Shown: positions 43,295 through 52,545, numbered from the stretch's first letter. The stretch is DNA of 64,000 nucleotides from CANNDT01 sp945876205 (GCA_947503365.1 CANNDT010000013.1:1-64000); one strand, 5' to 3'. Notes: generated from the letters alone by a model not told the origin. Translations and numbers: made by a program.

Positions 43295-44173
43295 TCAGTT
43301 CGCCTTGGCTGCGGCGGCCTGCTTCGGCGGCGGAGGCGGCAGCGTCTTGAGCTTCGCGCGGAACTCGGGGTACATCGTCTCGGCCCCGCCGCGCGTCGCA
43401 TCCACCGGGATGTTGTGCTTGGTCGCGAACTCGGTCAGGTAGGGATTCGTACCGGGCAGATAGTGCGGCACCTCGCCCTTGGCGCGATCGATTTCCTGGA
43501 CGACGCCGCACGGGTACGGCGGAATCTGCTGGTTGACGTTCAGCTCGTAATCGGTCGTCCGGACGAACGGCTCCGTCAGGTACACCGGGTCGTTGACCAT
43601 CGTCATCACGGTCAGGAAGTCGCCGTTGCGAATCCAGTGCTCGGTCAGCGTCGCCTTGTCGCTGCGCGGCAGGCCGTTTCTGCGCAGGTAGCCTTCCTTG
43701 AGATGGGTGGTGACGATGGTGAGCATGTCGCCTTCCCACTTGCCGGTCGAGAATCCCGCCCACGTGTGCGGCGCGTTCGGCGATGGATGCGGCCGGTTAT
43801 CGAGGTAGACCGGCCGATCGACGGAGCGCAGCCACTCAGCGTGAAACGCGACGGTTTCGCGCGACACGGGATCGACTTCCTTCGTGATCTTCAGGTTCGA
43901 CGGTCCGCGCCAGATGTAATCGGCCGAGTGCGGACGGCACTGCCACTCGGGCAGCGTCTGGATGGAGGCTTCCCACGCGGCGGCGCGCAGGCGCGCGGCA
44001 TCGTTGATGGGAATGCCGAGGTAGTCGCCAAGCTCGGGACCGGGCACGCGCTCGGGCTGGTCTTCCCAGAAGCGCGGCGCCCACTCGCCCGAGAAGTCGG
44101 TTTGCGCGAAGGCGGGGACGGCCGAGGCCGCCATCAGCATGACGACGACGCACAGGCGATTCAGGTTAGGCAT
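43295..44173 (-). CDS. Secreted protein, domain B
   Basis: A 292-residue exported protein (MPNLNRLCVV at 44173; signal peptide to PAFAQTD). Motifs: FSGEWAPRFWED, WQCRPHSADYIWRGPSNLKI, FSTGKWEGDMLTIVTTHLKE, GYLRRNGLPRSDKATLTEHW, VNDPVYLTEPFVRTTDYELN, VPHYLPGTNPYLTEFATKHN, AETMYPEFRAKLK. It aligns along the middle third of the fused protein at 56289-58514. The start overlaps the MetE-like gene by eight bases. Function unknown; presence in the gentisate operon suggests a periplasmic role in aromatic substrate handling. Confidence 0.7.
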   Translation of the reverse strand: MPNLNRLCVVVMLMAASAVPAFAQTDFSGEWAPRFWEDQPERVPGPELGDYLGIPINDAARLRAAAWEASIQTLPEWQCRPHSADYIWRGPSNLKITKEVDPVSRETVAFHAEWLRSVDRPVYLDNRPHPSPNAPHTWAGFSTGKWEGDMLTIVTTHLKEGYLRRNGLPRSDKATLTEHWIRNGDFLTVMTMVNDPVYLTEPFVRTTDYELNVNQQIPPYPCGVVQEIDRAKGEVPHYLPGTNPYLTEFATKHNIPVDATRGGAETMYPEFRAKLKTLPPPPPKQAAAAKAN

Positions 44174-45194
44174 ATGAAACCTCTTCACGCATCAGGCGGG
44201 CACCTTCGACCATCGCCCGCATCTTGCCGTCCGCCACGTCGCGTGGCAGGTATTTCATACCGCAGTCGGTGGCGACGATGATCCGCGTCGGATCGACGTA
44301 GGGGATCGCGCGGCGAATGCGGCCGGCAACCGTCTCGGCGGTCTCGACCTTCATGTCCGAGAGATCCACGACGCCGAGGAGGATCTGCTTGTCTTTGAGC
44401 GGCGTCAGCGCCGAGCAATCCAGGTTGGACTGCGCGGTCTCGATCGACACCTGTCCGCAGCTGCAGCCGGCGAGCTCCGGCAGAAACGAGTAGCCCGAGG
44501 GCCGCTCGTGAATGATGGCGGCGTAGCCGAAGCAGATGTGGACGCAGGTCGTCCCCGTCACACCCTCGAGCGCGCGATTGAGCGCCTTCAGCCCGTATTG
44601 CCGTGCCTTCTCCGGCCGCGCCTGCATGTACGGCTCGTCGATCTGCACGACGTCGGCGCCCGCCGCGAACAGATCCTTGATCTCCTCGTTGACGGCGGCC
44701 GCGTAATCGAGCGAGGCCTCCTCGTCGGTCTGGTAGAACTCGTTCTGCGCCTGCTGCGACATCGTGAACGGACCAGGCACCGTGATCTTGATCCGCTTCC
44801 TGGTGTGCGCGCGCAGGAACTTGACGTCCTCGACCTCGACCGCATGACGCCGCCGAATCTTGCCAACCACCCGCGGCACGGGATTGGGATGGCCCGACCG
44901 GTCCAGCGCGGATCCTGGATTGTCGATGTCTACGCCCTCGAGCGCCGTCGCAAACCGGTTGGAGTAGCTCTCGCGCCGAATCTCACCGTCGGTGATGATG
45001 TCGAGCCCGGCGTCTTCCTGCGCCTTGATGGCGAGGAGCGTCGCGTCATTCTGCGCCTCGGCCAGCAGGTCCGGCGGGATGCGCCACAGTTCGCGGGCGC
45101 GCACGCGCGGCGGAAAACGCCCCGCGAGCTTGGCGCGATCGATGAGCCATTCGGGCTGCGGATAGCTGCCCACCAGCGTCGTCGGGAAGAGCAT
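44166..45194 (-). CDS. MetE C-terminal-like (cobalamin-independent methionine synthase family) enzyme
   Basis: A 342-residue single-barrel member of the MetE/UROD superfamily. MLFPTTLVGSYPQPEWLIDR opens as usual; DGEIRRESYSNRF, VPGPFTMSQQ, VVQIDEPYMQARPEK, VHICFGY (zinc-ligand His and Cys), VVDLSDMKVETAE, and IIVATDCGMKYLPRDVA with the last zinc Cys. The N-terminal MetE half is absent. Such short forms include archaeal methionine synthases, alkyl-CoM transferases and unknown methyl or alkyl transferases. In a gentisate operon it might handle a methyl or alkyl group from the substrate; this is inference. Overlaps the isomerase stop by one base. Confidence 0.8.
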   Translation of the reverse strand: MLFPTTLVGSYPQPEWLIDRAKLAGRFPPRVRARELWRIPPDLLAEAQNDATLLAIKAQEDAGLDIITDGEIRRESYSNRFATALEGVDIDNPGSALDRSGHPNPVPRVVGKIRRRHAVEVEDVKFLRAHTRKRIKITVPGPFTMSQQAQNEFYQTDEEASLDYAAAVNEEIKDLFAAGADVVQIDEPYMQARPEKARQYGLKALNRALEGVTGTTCVHICFGYAAIIHERPSGYSFLPELAGCSCGQVSIETAQSNLDCSALTPLKDKQILLGVVDLSDMKVETAETVAGRIRRAIPYVDPTRIIVATDCGMKYLPRDVADGKMRAMVEGARLMREEVSYA

Positions 45195-45946
45195 CAGTAC
45201 TTGCCCGAGAGGAGCGTGCCCGCGTTGGGAATATAGGTTGGGAGGCCCAGCTTCTTGAGCATCTGGTAGGTCGTGCAGACCGCCGCCGAGACGACCGGCA
45301 GGCCGGTCGCCTGCTCGACCAGCGGTATCGCGGCCAGCGACGGCATCTGGACGCAGGACGAGAGGACGAGCACGTCTACCCCATCGAGCTTCAAGTCCTT
45401 GTAGATTTCGAGCAGCGCCAGCGGATCGCGGAGCCCGACTTCGAGGTTGTCGGGAATCTCGAGGGCGATACGGTCGGAGACCTCGACACCTTCCGCCTCG
45501 ATGTATTCGGCGACGAGCGTCGTCAGCGGCTTCATGTAGGGCGCGATCATCGCGATCTTGCGCGCCCCCAGCGTCTTCAAGCCGTGCACCAGCGCACCGG
45601 CGCTGGTGACGACCGGCGCGGGTCCGCCTTCTCTCTTGGTGACCTCGTGCAGCCGCGTCTCCGACTGGCAGTGGTACCCCTTGCCCATGCTCATGATCGC
45701 CACGAGACAGGCGTAGCCGAGCACGTCGACGCGCGCGTCGGCCAGCTCCGCGGCGCAGCGGTCGGAGTCGGCGTCCATCTTCGCCAGCTCCTCCTTGGTC
45801 ACCTGCTTCATGCGCATGCGGCTCGAGTGAAACGTGAACCGCTCCGGCGCCACCGACTCGCGCGCGCGAAACATCGCGGGCAGCTCGGTCTCCATCGTCG
45901 TGTTCGAGCTCGGGACAATCTGCCCGATGCGATACGTGCTTTTCAT
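45194..45946 (-). CDS. Maleate cis-trans isomerase (Asp/Glu racemase family)
   Basis: A 250-residue protein converting maleate to fumarate. The two catalytic cysteines expected for the family are Cys80 (GYACLVAIM) and Cys198 (LSSCVQMPS), 118 residues apart, the same spacing as remembered for the characterised Nocardia enzyme. IVPSSNTTMETELPAMFRAR near the N-terminus holds the substrate-binding Asn. PVVTSAGALVHGLKTLGARK is the second lobe. Arylmalonate decarboxylase is the main alternative, but the presence of both cysteines and the gentisate neighbours favours maleate isomerase. Confidence 0.85.
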   Translation of the reverse strand: MKSTYRIGQIVPSSNTTMETELPAMFRARESVAPERFTFHSSRMRMKQVTKEELAKMDADSDRCAAELADARVDVLGYACLVAIMSMGKGYHCQSETRLHEVTKREGGPAPVVTSAGALVHGLKTLGARKIAMIAPYMKPLTTLVAEYIEAEGVEVSDRIALEIPDNLEVGLRDPLALLEIYKDLKLDGVDVLVLSSCVQMPSLAAIPLVEQATGLPVVSAAVCTTYQMLKKLGLPTYIPNAGTLLSGKY

Positions 45947-45952
45947 CGAGGG

Positions 45953-47029
45953 TTATGCCGGGATAGGCGCCTGCTCGCGCCAGAGGCCCAGCGATTTCTG
46001 CGCCGGCCTGTCGGAGAAGCTGAAAAGCACCGTCTCCTGCTCGGCCTCGAGCGTGACCGGCTGCCACGACGGCGCGACGAAGATATCGTGCAGGCCCCAT
46101 GAGACCGAGGTGCCGCCGATCCGCGTCCGGCCGCGCCCCTCTGCCACGCAGAACACAGTGGCGTCGGTCGCGCGATACGGCTTCCCGCGGAATCCCGCCG
46201 GGAGCCACTGCATGAACGCGCCGATGGTCGGCATCGGATACCCACCCGTCGCCGGGTTCACGAACCGCATCTTGACGCCGTGGGACGCGTGCGGAGGACC
46301 GTTGCGCGACAGCTTGTCGAGCGCTTCGCGGCTACGCGAGTACGGATAGTTGAAGATCGGGGAGCTGAGGCGCCCCGGCGTGTAGTCGACGGGGAGCATG
46401 TTCGCGCCGTAGCGCACCAGCGAGTCGCCTTCCTCGATGGTAATCGGCTGCGCCTCTTCGCCCGGATACCCTTCCATAAAGCTGGTGTCGAACAGGTTCA
46501 CGATCGGCACGTCCAGGCCGTCGAGCCAGATCACCGGGTCGTCACCGGGGTTGCCGTGGTCGTGGTAGGTCCACGACGGCGTCAGGATGAAATCTCCGGG
46601 ATGCATGATCGTCCGCTCGCCTTCGACGGCCGTATAGCCGCCGGTCCCTTCGATGACGAACCGCAGCGCCGAGGCCGCGTGCCGATGACACGGAGCGATC
46701 TCGCCCGGCAGAATCAGCTGCAGGCCGGCGTACAGGCTCTGCGTGATGCGGGACTGGCCGCGCGCGCCAGGATTTTCCAGCACGAGCACCCGCCGCTCGG
46801 CTTCCCTCGGCGTGAGCAGGCCGCCGGCTTCGAGGAGCAGCGGCCGCATCTCCTCGTACCGCCACAACGTCGCCACCGTGTCGGGCGTCGGCTCGGGCGG
46901 GATGATCCGCGCGAGCACTTCCCACAACGGCGCCGTGCTCTTCTTGTCCAGCCGCGAATAGAACTCCTGCCGCTGGGGCGTGGCTTCTGGCTTGGTGAAA
47001 TATGCTGTGGCGGTGCCTGGAGCATCCAT
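45953..47029 (-). CDS. Gentisate 1,2-dioxygenase-like bicupin
   Basis: Opens the ring of gentisate to maleylpyruvate with Fe(II). 358 residues, two cupin domains. The first holds APCHRHAASALRFVIEG (iron-binding HxH) and HPGDFILTPSWTYHDHGNP; WLDGLDVPIVNLFDTSF links them; the second has a weaker metal site (MQWLPAGFRGKPYRATDATV, GLHDIFVAPSWQPV). Length and domain plan match gentisate dioxygenases; salicylate or 1-hydroxy-2-naphthoate dioxygenases of the same family are alternatives. Followed after six bases by maleate isomerase and preceded by an FAH hydrolase. Confidence 0.87.
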   Translation of the reverse strand: MDAPGTATAYFTKPEATPQRQEFYSRLDKKSTAPLWEVLARIIPPEPTPDTVATLWRYEEMRPLLLEAGGLLTPREAERRVLVLENPGARGQSRITQSLYAGLQLILPGEIAPCHRHAASALRFVIEGTGGYTAVEGERTIMHPGDFILTPSWTYHDHGNPGDDPVIWLDGLDVPIVNLFDTSFMEGYPGEEAQPITIEEGDSLVRYGANMLPVDYTPGRLSSPIFNYPYSRSREALDKLSRNGPPHASHGVKMRFVNPATGGYPMPTIGAFMQWLPAGFRGKPYRATDATVFCVAEGRGRTRIGGTSVSWGLHDIFVAPSWQPVTLEAEQETVLFSFSDRPAQKSLGLWREQAPIPA

Positions 47030-47044
47030 AAGAATGAGTCCTTG

Positions 47045-47953
47045 TTACTGCGATGCGGCGGCGCCGGTCATCGTGGGAACGGCGCTGCCCTCGGGAGCAC
47101 GAACGGCGACGCGCATCGTTCCGATGCGCTCGATGGTGGCCACGACCTCGTCGCCGGGTTCGATCGGGCTGACGCCTTCGGGCGTGCCGGTGTAGATGAC
47201 GTCACCGGGATACAGCGTGTAGAACGACGAAGCCAGCTCGATCAGCTCGGCTACGCCGAGGATCAGGTACTTCGTATTCGACTTCTGCCGCTGTTCGCCG
47301 TTGACCGCGATCTCGAGGTCGAGCGAGCCGGGCGCGGGGATCTCATCCGCCGTGACCAGCCACGGACCGAGCACGCTGAAGCCGTCGGGCGACTTCCGGA
47401 AGCTGCGATCCTCCGACCCGCGGATGGTGATGTCGAGGCCGATGCTGTAGCCGGCCACATGCTCGAGCGCATTGGCGCTCGAGATCCGGCTTCCCTCGCG
47501 GCCAATCACGACGGCGAGCTCCACTTCGTGATCGGTGCGGCGGTCGGTCATGCGAATCGCGACGCCTTCCCCGGGACCCACCAGCGAGCTCGTCGCCTTG
47601 AGAAAGACACCCGCGCTCTGGATCGTCAGCGTGTGACCGGGATTGTTGGCGTGAATCTGCACGTCGCCCTTCACTTCATCCAGATGCTTCTGGTAGTTCA
47701 CGGGCGCGGCAATGAGCTTGCCCGGATTGGCAACCGGGCTCAGCAACTTCACGCTTGCGAGCGGGACCGACGGCGCCTCCGCGGCGATCGCCTTGATGCG
47801 CGCCATCACCGTCGGCAGGTTGGCCATCAACACGTCGTGACGCGGCAGCGGATAGCGATAGGCCGGCAGCACGTCGAGCGCCGCCGTGACGTCCTTGACA
47901 TGCGAACCTTCAACGACGCCGAGGCGATCTTCACCGAACCTGCACAAACGCAT
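47045..47953 (-). CDS. Fumarylacetoacetate hydrolase-family protein, candidate maleylpyruvate hydrolase
   Basis: A 302-residue FAH-fold enzyme. KLIAAPVNYQKHLDEVKGD is the entry to the active site, then DHEVELAVVIGREGSRISSA with the metal-binding acidic residues (expected E, E and D), GLDITIRGSEDRSFRKSPDG, and GDVIYTGTPEGVSPIEPGDE. Such enzymes cleave acylpyruvates. In this operon cleavage of maleylpyruvate to maleate and pyruvate is the natural guess, since maleate isomerase follows. Three bases separate it from the MBL gene. Confidence 0.82.
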   Translation of the reverse strand: MRLCRFGEDRLGVVEGSHVKDVTAALDVLPAYRYPLPRHDVLMANLPTVMARIKAIAAEAPSVPLASVKLLSPVANPGKLIAAPVNYQKHLDEVKGDVQIHANNPGHTLTIQSAGVFLKATSSLVGPGEGVAIRMTDRRTDHEVELAVVIGREGSRISSANALEHVAGYSIGLDITIRGSEDRSFRKSPDGFSVLGPWLVTADEIPAPGSLDLEIAVNGEQRQKSNTKYLILGVAELIELASSFYTLYPGDVIYTGTPEGVSPIEPGDEVVATIERIGTMRVAVRAPEGSAVPTMTGAAASQ

Positions 47954-47956
47954 CTC

Positions 47957-49069
47957 TTACTCCGTGCGGCCTCTTGGCGCGCCACCCGCGGGCGCAGGCG
48001 TGGCCTTCGGGACCAGGCTCCGGTACACCGCTTCAATGAATTGATTCGTCGTCCACCGCCCGGTCGTCGCACCGAACCGTCCGTCGTAGTCGACCGTCGG
48101 CTTCGCGGCCTTCACCTGGTCGAGCGTCATCCCCTGCTTGACCATGTCCTGCACGCGGTCGCGGATCATCGTCACCATGTCACGGTAATACGCGACGTCG
48201 GCCGAGTCGCCGATGCGTCCGTGGCCCGGCACCACCATCGTACCGCCTTCGCTCCTGAATTCGGCAAACGTCAGGTCGAGGATATGGTTCAGGCCGTCGA
48301 CGACGCCGTTGATGCTGCCGCCGCGCGCGATGTCGATGATCGGATAGGTGTCGTTGGAGAAGATGTCGCCGGCGGCGATGACGTCGTTGCCGCGGAAATA
48401 CACGATGCTGTCGCCGTCGGTGTGCCCGGCGGGGACGTTGAACAACTGCACCCCTTCGCCGTTGAAGAAGTGGCTCAGCTTCATCGTGTCGACGTAGTAG
48501 GTGTCGGTGGGCAGCGCACGGGTCGAGGCGGCCGGCTGCCCCGCCGGCGGCTCGGTCATCCTGGTGGTCACGTTCTCATGCGCCAGGATCGCGGCGCCCT
48601 GCGCGGCGTCGCGAATGTCGCCCGCCACGTTGCCGCCGGTGAAGGTCCGTCCCGACGTGGACATCTTCTCGTTGCCGCCGACGTGCTCGGGGTCCGCCGA
48701 CGTATTGATGATGTAGCGCACCGGCTTGGCCGGCGCGTCCGGATCCCGATCCCGGATCACCGTCGATCGCGTCTCGGCGCCCCACTTCGGCTGGAGCGAC
48801 GCGAGCACGTCGTTACGCTCGTCCACGAGCCGCTGCACCTGCCGTATCGCGGCCAGCACGGTGTCGGTCTTGTCAACGGTGCCGCTGTCGACCATCAGCA
48901 CGCCGTCCTGCCCGACGGAGATGACGATGTTGCCGCCCGCGCCGAAGAGCGCGTAGACGTTGCCGCGCACGTGCAACACCTCGATGCCACCCGCGGCCGG
49001 CGCCTGCTGCGCGTGCAGGACCGTCGTTGCCAGTACAACAACGGCGGCCATCGCCACAACTTTCTTCAT
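47957..49069 (-). CDS. MBL-fold protein with altered metal motif
   Basis: A 370-residue exported metallo-beta-lactamase-fold protein (signal peptide to VLHAQQ). The canonical THxHxDH is replaced by TSADPEH (in INTSADPEHVGGNE): two histidines and the Asp are lost. Later ligands PAGHTDGDS, IAAGDIF and PGHGR are kept. The paralogue at 58924-59943 shows the same loss (TSIDADH). So one metal site is altered or missing and the protein may bind one metal or act differently. First small gene after the TonB receptor in the gentisate operon. Substrate unknown. Confidence 0.8.
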   Translation of the reverse strand: MKKVVAMAAVVVLATTVLHAQQAPAAGGIEVLHVRGNVYALFGAGGNIVISVGQDGVLMVDSGTVDKTDTVLAAIRQVQRLVDERNDVLASLQPKWGAETRSTVIRDRDPDAPAKPVRYIINTSADPEHVGGNEKMSTSGRTFTGGNVAGDIRDAAQGAAILAHENVTTRMTEPPAGQPAASTRALPTDTYYVDTMKLSHFFNGEGVQLFNVPAGHTDGDSIVYFRGNDVIAAGDIFSNDTYPIIDIARGGSINGVVDGLNHILDLTFAEFRSEGGTMVVPGHGRIGDSADVAYYRDMVTMIRDRVQDMVKQGMTLDQVKAAKPTVDYDGRFGATTGRWTTNQFIEAVYRSLVPKATPAPAGGAPRGRTE

Positions 49070-49086
49070 TGCGTCCTCAAACAGTT

Positions 49087-49154
49087 AACCACGAAGGCCG
49101 CGAAGAACACGAAGCCAAAAACAGCTCTTCGTGATCTTCGTGTCCTTCGTGGTT
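49087..49154. repeat. CACGAAG-type long inverted repeat
   Basis: Left arm AACCACGAAGGCCGCGAAGA plus ACACGAAG (49087-49114); right arm CTTCGTGATCTTCGTGTCC plus TTCGTGGTT (49127-49154). It forms a long imperfect hairpin with a 12-base loop between the TonB receptor stop and the MBL start. This is the well-known 'cacgaag' boundary repeat of many GC-rich soil bacteria. Confidence 0.9.
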
Positions 49155-49158
49155 CATC

Positions 49159-52100
49159 TTAGAACTGATACTTGAGCGCGAACTGCATGATCCGCGGGTC
49201 GTCGGCCTGCAGGTAGCGGCCGAAGTTCGCGTTGCTGAGCGTGGTGACCGGCGAGCTGGCGCCACCGGTCGGCCGCACCCAGTTGAAGGCGTTGAACGCC
49301 TCGACGCGCGCCTCGATCCGGTTGCTGCCGAAACGGAACGAGCGCACCAGCGACAGGTCCACCACGCGGCTGCCCTTGCCGTAGTAGCCGTTGCGCGTGG
49401 CGTTGCCGAAGGTGCCGAGCGCCGGTTGGGCGAAGGCCGCCGGATTCAGGTAGTTGTTCCACGACTTGTCGCCGTAGGGGTCGTCGAGGATCTGGTTGGG
49501 ACGCTGCGTGCCGGGGTTGCCGGTCAGCGCGCGGTCCGCGCCGGTGTTGATGTTGAGCGTCCTGCCCGATGAGGCCCGGAAGATGCCCGACAGGCGCCAT
49601 CCTGACGCCAGCACGCGGGCCGCCGTGCCCGCGAACTGCGGTGTCTCGGCCGTCACGCTCGCGTTGACGATGTGCCGCCGGTCGTTCTCACAGGGGCCGT
49701 AATCGGCATCGAGGTTCGCGTCGCCGTTGGCGGGCGGATTGATGATCGAGACGGGAATCATGTAGCCACTCGCCACGTTCGAGGTGCTGCCGCCCTGCGT
49801 CGGATGGCCTTCGCACTTCGACAGCGTGTAGTTGACGTTCGCGTTGAGACCGTTGCCCGCGCGCCGCTGCACCGAGAGCAGCAGGCCGTTGTACTTCTGC
49901 GTGCCGAAGTCGGTGAAGTAGTCGAGAAAGCCGATCAGCCGTCCGAGCGCCGGGTTCGTCTGGGTCAGCTCGCGGCGCGAGTCGAGCGAGGCGGCCGAGC
50001 AGTTCGCCACCGTCTGCGGGCCGTTGACCGTGTTGATGGTGCACGGGCCCGTCGGCGAGCCGCCGCCGGGGATGATCCCCGGATTGCCGGTCACGACATC
50101 CCACATGTTGGTCGAGTAGTTGCCGATGTAGCTGGCGGACACGGCCATGTCGCTGCCCACCTGCCGCTGCACGCTGACGTTCCAGTTGTGCACGCGCGTG
50201 GTGTCGAGATTCTGCGGCGTCGCCAGGTACGGCCCGTTGGGCGAGAACGGCGCATTCGCGTCGAAGGTGACCGGAAACGGGTTGGCCACGCCGGTGTTGA
50301 GGAACACGTCGTCGAACGGCCCGATCAGCGGACGCGTCAGGCGGAGCTCCGAGCCCCACGGCGGCGCGTTCGCCGCGTTGATGAAGAACTGGCCGTTGAC
50401 GAACTCACCGTTCATCGCGTAGCCGGCGCGCACCGACATGCGGCCGTCGCCGTTCGGGTCCCACGCCAGGCCGACGCGGGGCGCGAAGTTCAGCCAGTCG
50501 GTGTTCATGCCGGCCTTGCCGTTGGGGAAGCCCGCATCTCCAGGGTAGGTGAACCCGGGCGGCGCCTGCGGAAACACCTTGCTGCGCGTCGCCGACTTGA
50601 AGCCCTCGGGAGAGAAGTTGTAGACGGCGCCGTTGACCTGCTGCTGCGGGAACCACGGCTCCCAACGCACGCCGTAGTTGAACGTCATCGTCGGCGACAG
50701 CTTCCACGTATCCTGCCCGTAGAGGCCGAAGTACTTCTGGGCCATGTCGAGGGTGTTGGGCGCCGACTGAATGTAGGTGAAGGGCCGCCCGAGCATGAAA
50801 TCGGCGAGGCCGAGGCCGGTCACCAGACCGTCGAAGCTGTAGGTACCCGGCGACCGGACGTTCGCGCGCGTCAGCGAGTCCCACACGGCGACGCTGGCAC
50901 CAATCCCGAACTGATGCGCGCCGCGGATCATCGTCAGGTCGTCGCTGACCGAGTAGGTATTGGTGTTGAAGATCGCGTCGTTCTCGGTGCCGCCACCCAG
51001 GTTGAACCCGCCGGTGACGGTCATCAGCATGTAGTGCTCGAGGTAGCTGTAGTTCTTCAGGCCGACGTCGCTCGGACCGAAGTAATCCACCGAGGTGCGG
51101 TGCACGGCCGAGCGGTTGAAGCCGAACCGGACGTTGTTGACCACCGTGTTGCTGAGCACCATCGTGTCGCCGATCGCCAGCGACTGCGCCAGGTTGTCGC
51201 GGCCTCCCAGCGTCGTGGAGAGGACGTTCTGCGACTCGGTGAACGGCGGCGCGAAGAAATAGGTCGTCGCCATGTAGCGGCCGAAGATCGAGTGGTTCTG
51301 CGTCAACTGGAAGTCCATGCGGCCAATGGCCTGCTTCTCGTCGATGCTGCGCGGGTTGGTGGCGCCGGTGCGGCCGCAGGGGTCGGTGGTGGCCGGCAGC
51401 TTGGCCGCGATCTTCAGCGACGCCGGGTTGAACAGCGCCGGGTTGATGCGATTGCCGACGAAGGGCGCCGCGAGCGTGATGGCGCCGCGCGTGTTACAGG
51501 CGGCCGAGGCGATCTCCGTGAAGTCACCCGCCAGCATCGCCGGCGTGGGCACAAAGCGAACGTCATCAGATGGCCGCTCATCGGTCTTGGTGCCCTGGTA
51601 GGCGCCGAAGAAGAACAGCTTGTCGGTCTTGATCGGCCCGCTGAACGTGCCGCCGAACTGGTTGCGGCTCAGGCCGTCGTCCTTGCGCTTCCGGGTCACC
51701 GGATCGACCGCGTTGAACGGATTGATGGCGTTGAACTTGTGATTGCGCGCGAACTCGAAGAGATCGCCGTGAAAGGTGTTGGTGCCCGCCTTGGTGGCCG
51801 CATTCACCGACGCGCTCGCGTGGAAGCCGTTCTGCGCGTTCTGGGCGCTCGTCTCGACCTTGAACTCCTGCAGGGCGTCGGGAAACGGCAGCGGCAGGTT
51901 GAAATTGTCGTACGGGTTGTTGTGTGTCGCGCCGTCGAGCAGGTAGGCCACGCCAAACGTCTGGCCGCCGGCCACCGAGATGCCCAGGCCGCCCTGCATG
52001 CTGCGGCTCGAGGAGACGCCGTTGGCGCCCTCGGGACGAACCGCGGCGCCCGCCAGCACCACGAGGTCGGCCGCGTTGCGGCCGTTCAGCGGCAGCTCCT

Positions 52101-52545
52101 CGATGCGCTCGTTGTCGATCACCGCGCCGATGCTGGGGTTGCGTGTCTCGACCAGCGGCGCCGATGCTTCGACGGAAACCGTTTCAGCCAGATCGCCGAG
52201 CTGCAACGCCACCGGGATCGACGGGTTGCTGTTGACCTGCAGGACGATGCCGGTCTGTGTGTAGGTGCGGAAGCCGGAGAGCGCGACCTCGAGCCGGTAC
52301 GGCCCGATCGGCAGGTTCGGCATCGTGAACAAGCCCGTTTCGCTGGTCACGACCTCGCGGCGAAAGCCGGTGTCGGTTTGAATGGCGGTCACGGTAGCGC
52401 CTGGGAGCACGCCGCCGCTCGAATCGGACACGGTGCCATTGATCTGTGCCGTCGACTGCGCGAAGACGGCAGTGCCGCAAAGGAGCAGGGCGGCGGTGAG
52501 CACGAAGAGCCCTCGACCGAGCCGGCCGCGAACCACGAAAGCCAT
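49159..52545 (-). CDS. TonB-dependent receptor, Oar-like, first gene of the gentisate operon
   Basis: A 1128-residue outer-membrane receptor from ATG 52545 with AGGAGG just upstream. Signal peptide to AVFAQS; carboxypeptidase-regulatory-like domain at about 32-115 (INGTVSDSSGGVLPGATVTA, GPYRLEVALSGFRTYTQ); plug domain with ELPLNGRNAADLVVLAG and SVNAATKAGTNTFHGDLFEF; long barrel with many Asn/Gly loops ending MQFALKYQF. The ELPLNGR motif is a hallmark of acidobacterial Oar-like receptors. Position suggests uptake of an aromatic or polyphenolic compound. Confidence 0.9.
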   Translation of the reverse strand: MAFVVRGRLGRGLFVLTAALLLCGTAVFAQSTAQINGTVSDSSGGVLPGATVTAIQTDTGFRREVVTSETGLFTMPNLPIGPYRLEVALSGFRTYTQTGIVLQVNSNPSIPVALQLGDLAETVSVEASAPLVETRNPSIGAVIDNERIEELPLNGRNAADLVVLAGAAVRPEGANGVSSSRSMQGGLGISVAGGQTFGVAYLLDGATHNNPYDNFNLPLPFPDALQEFKVETSAQNAQNGFHASASVNAATKAGTNTFHGDLFEFARNHKFNAINPFNAVDPVTRKRKDDGLSRNQFGGTFSGPIKTDKLFFFGAYQGTKTDERPSDDVRFVPTPAMLAGDFTEIASAACNTRGAITLAAPFVGNRINPALFNPASLKIAAKLPATTDPCGRTGATNPRSIDEKQAIGRMDFQLTQNHSIFGRYMATTYFFAPPFTESQNVLSTTLGGRDNLAQSLAIGDTMVLSNTVVNNVRFGFNRSAVHRTSVDYFGPSDVGLKNYSYLEHYMLMTVTGGFNLGGGTENDAIFNTNTYSVSDDLTMIRGAHQFGIGASVAVWDSLTRANVRSPGTYSFDGLVTGLGLADFMLGRPFTYIQSAPNTLDMAQKYFGLYGQDTWKLSPTMTFNYGVRWEPWFPQQQVNGAVYNFSPEGFKSATRSKVFPQAPPGFTYPGDAGFPNGKAGMNTDWLNFAPRVGLAWDPNGDGRMSVRAGYAMNGEFVNGQFFINAANAPPWGSELRLTRPLIGPFDDVFLNTGVANPFPVTFDANAPFSPNGPYLATPQNLDTTRVHNWNVSVQRQVGSDMAVSASYIGNYSTNMWDVVTGNPGIIPGGGSPTGPCTINTVNGPQTVANCSAASLDSRRELTQTNPALGRLIGFLDYFTDFGTQKYNGLLLSVQRRAGNGLNANVNYTLSKCEGHPTQGGSTSNVASGYMIPVSIINPPANGDANLDADYGPCENDRRHIVNASVTAETPQFAGTAARVLASGWRLSGIFRASSGRTLNINTGADRALTGNPGTQRPNQILDDPYGDKSWNNYLNPAAFAQPALGTFGNATRNGYYGKGSRVVDLSLVRSFRFGSNRIEARVEAFNAFNWVRPTGGASSPVTTLSNANFGRYLQADDPRIMQFALKYQF

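Noticed and set aside
46280..49162. A 960-codon plus-strand frame through the gentisate operon
   Set aside because: Antisense shadow: the minus-strand genes carry signal peptides, catalytic motifs and tight overlaps. The frame's end (LTTKAAKNTKPKTALRDLRV) is simply translated CACGAAG repeat.
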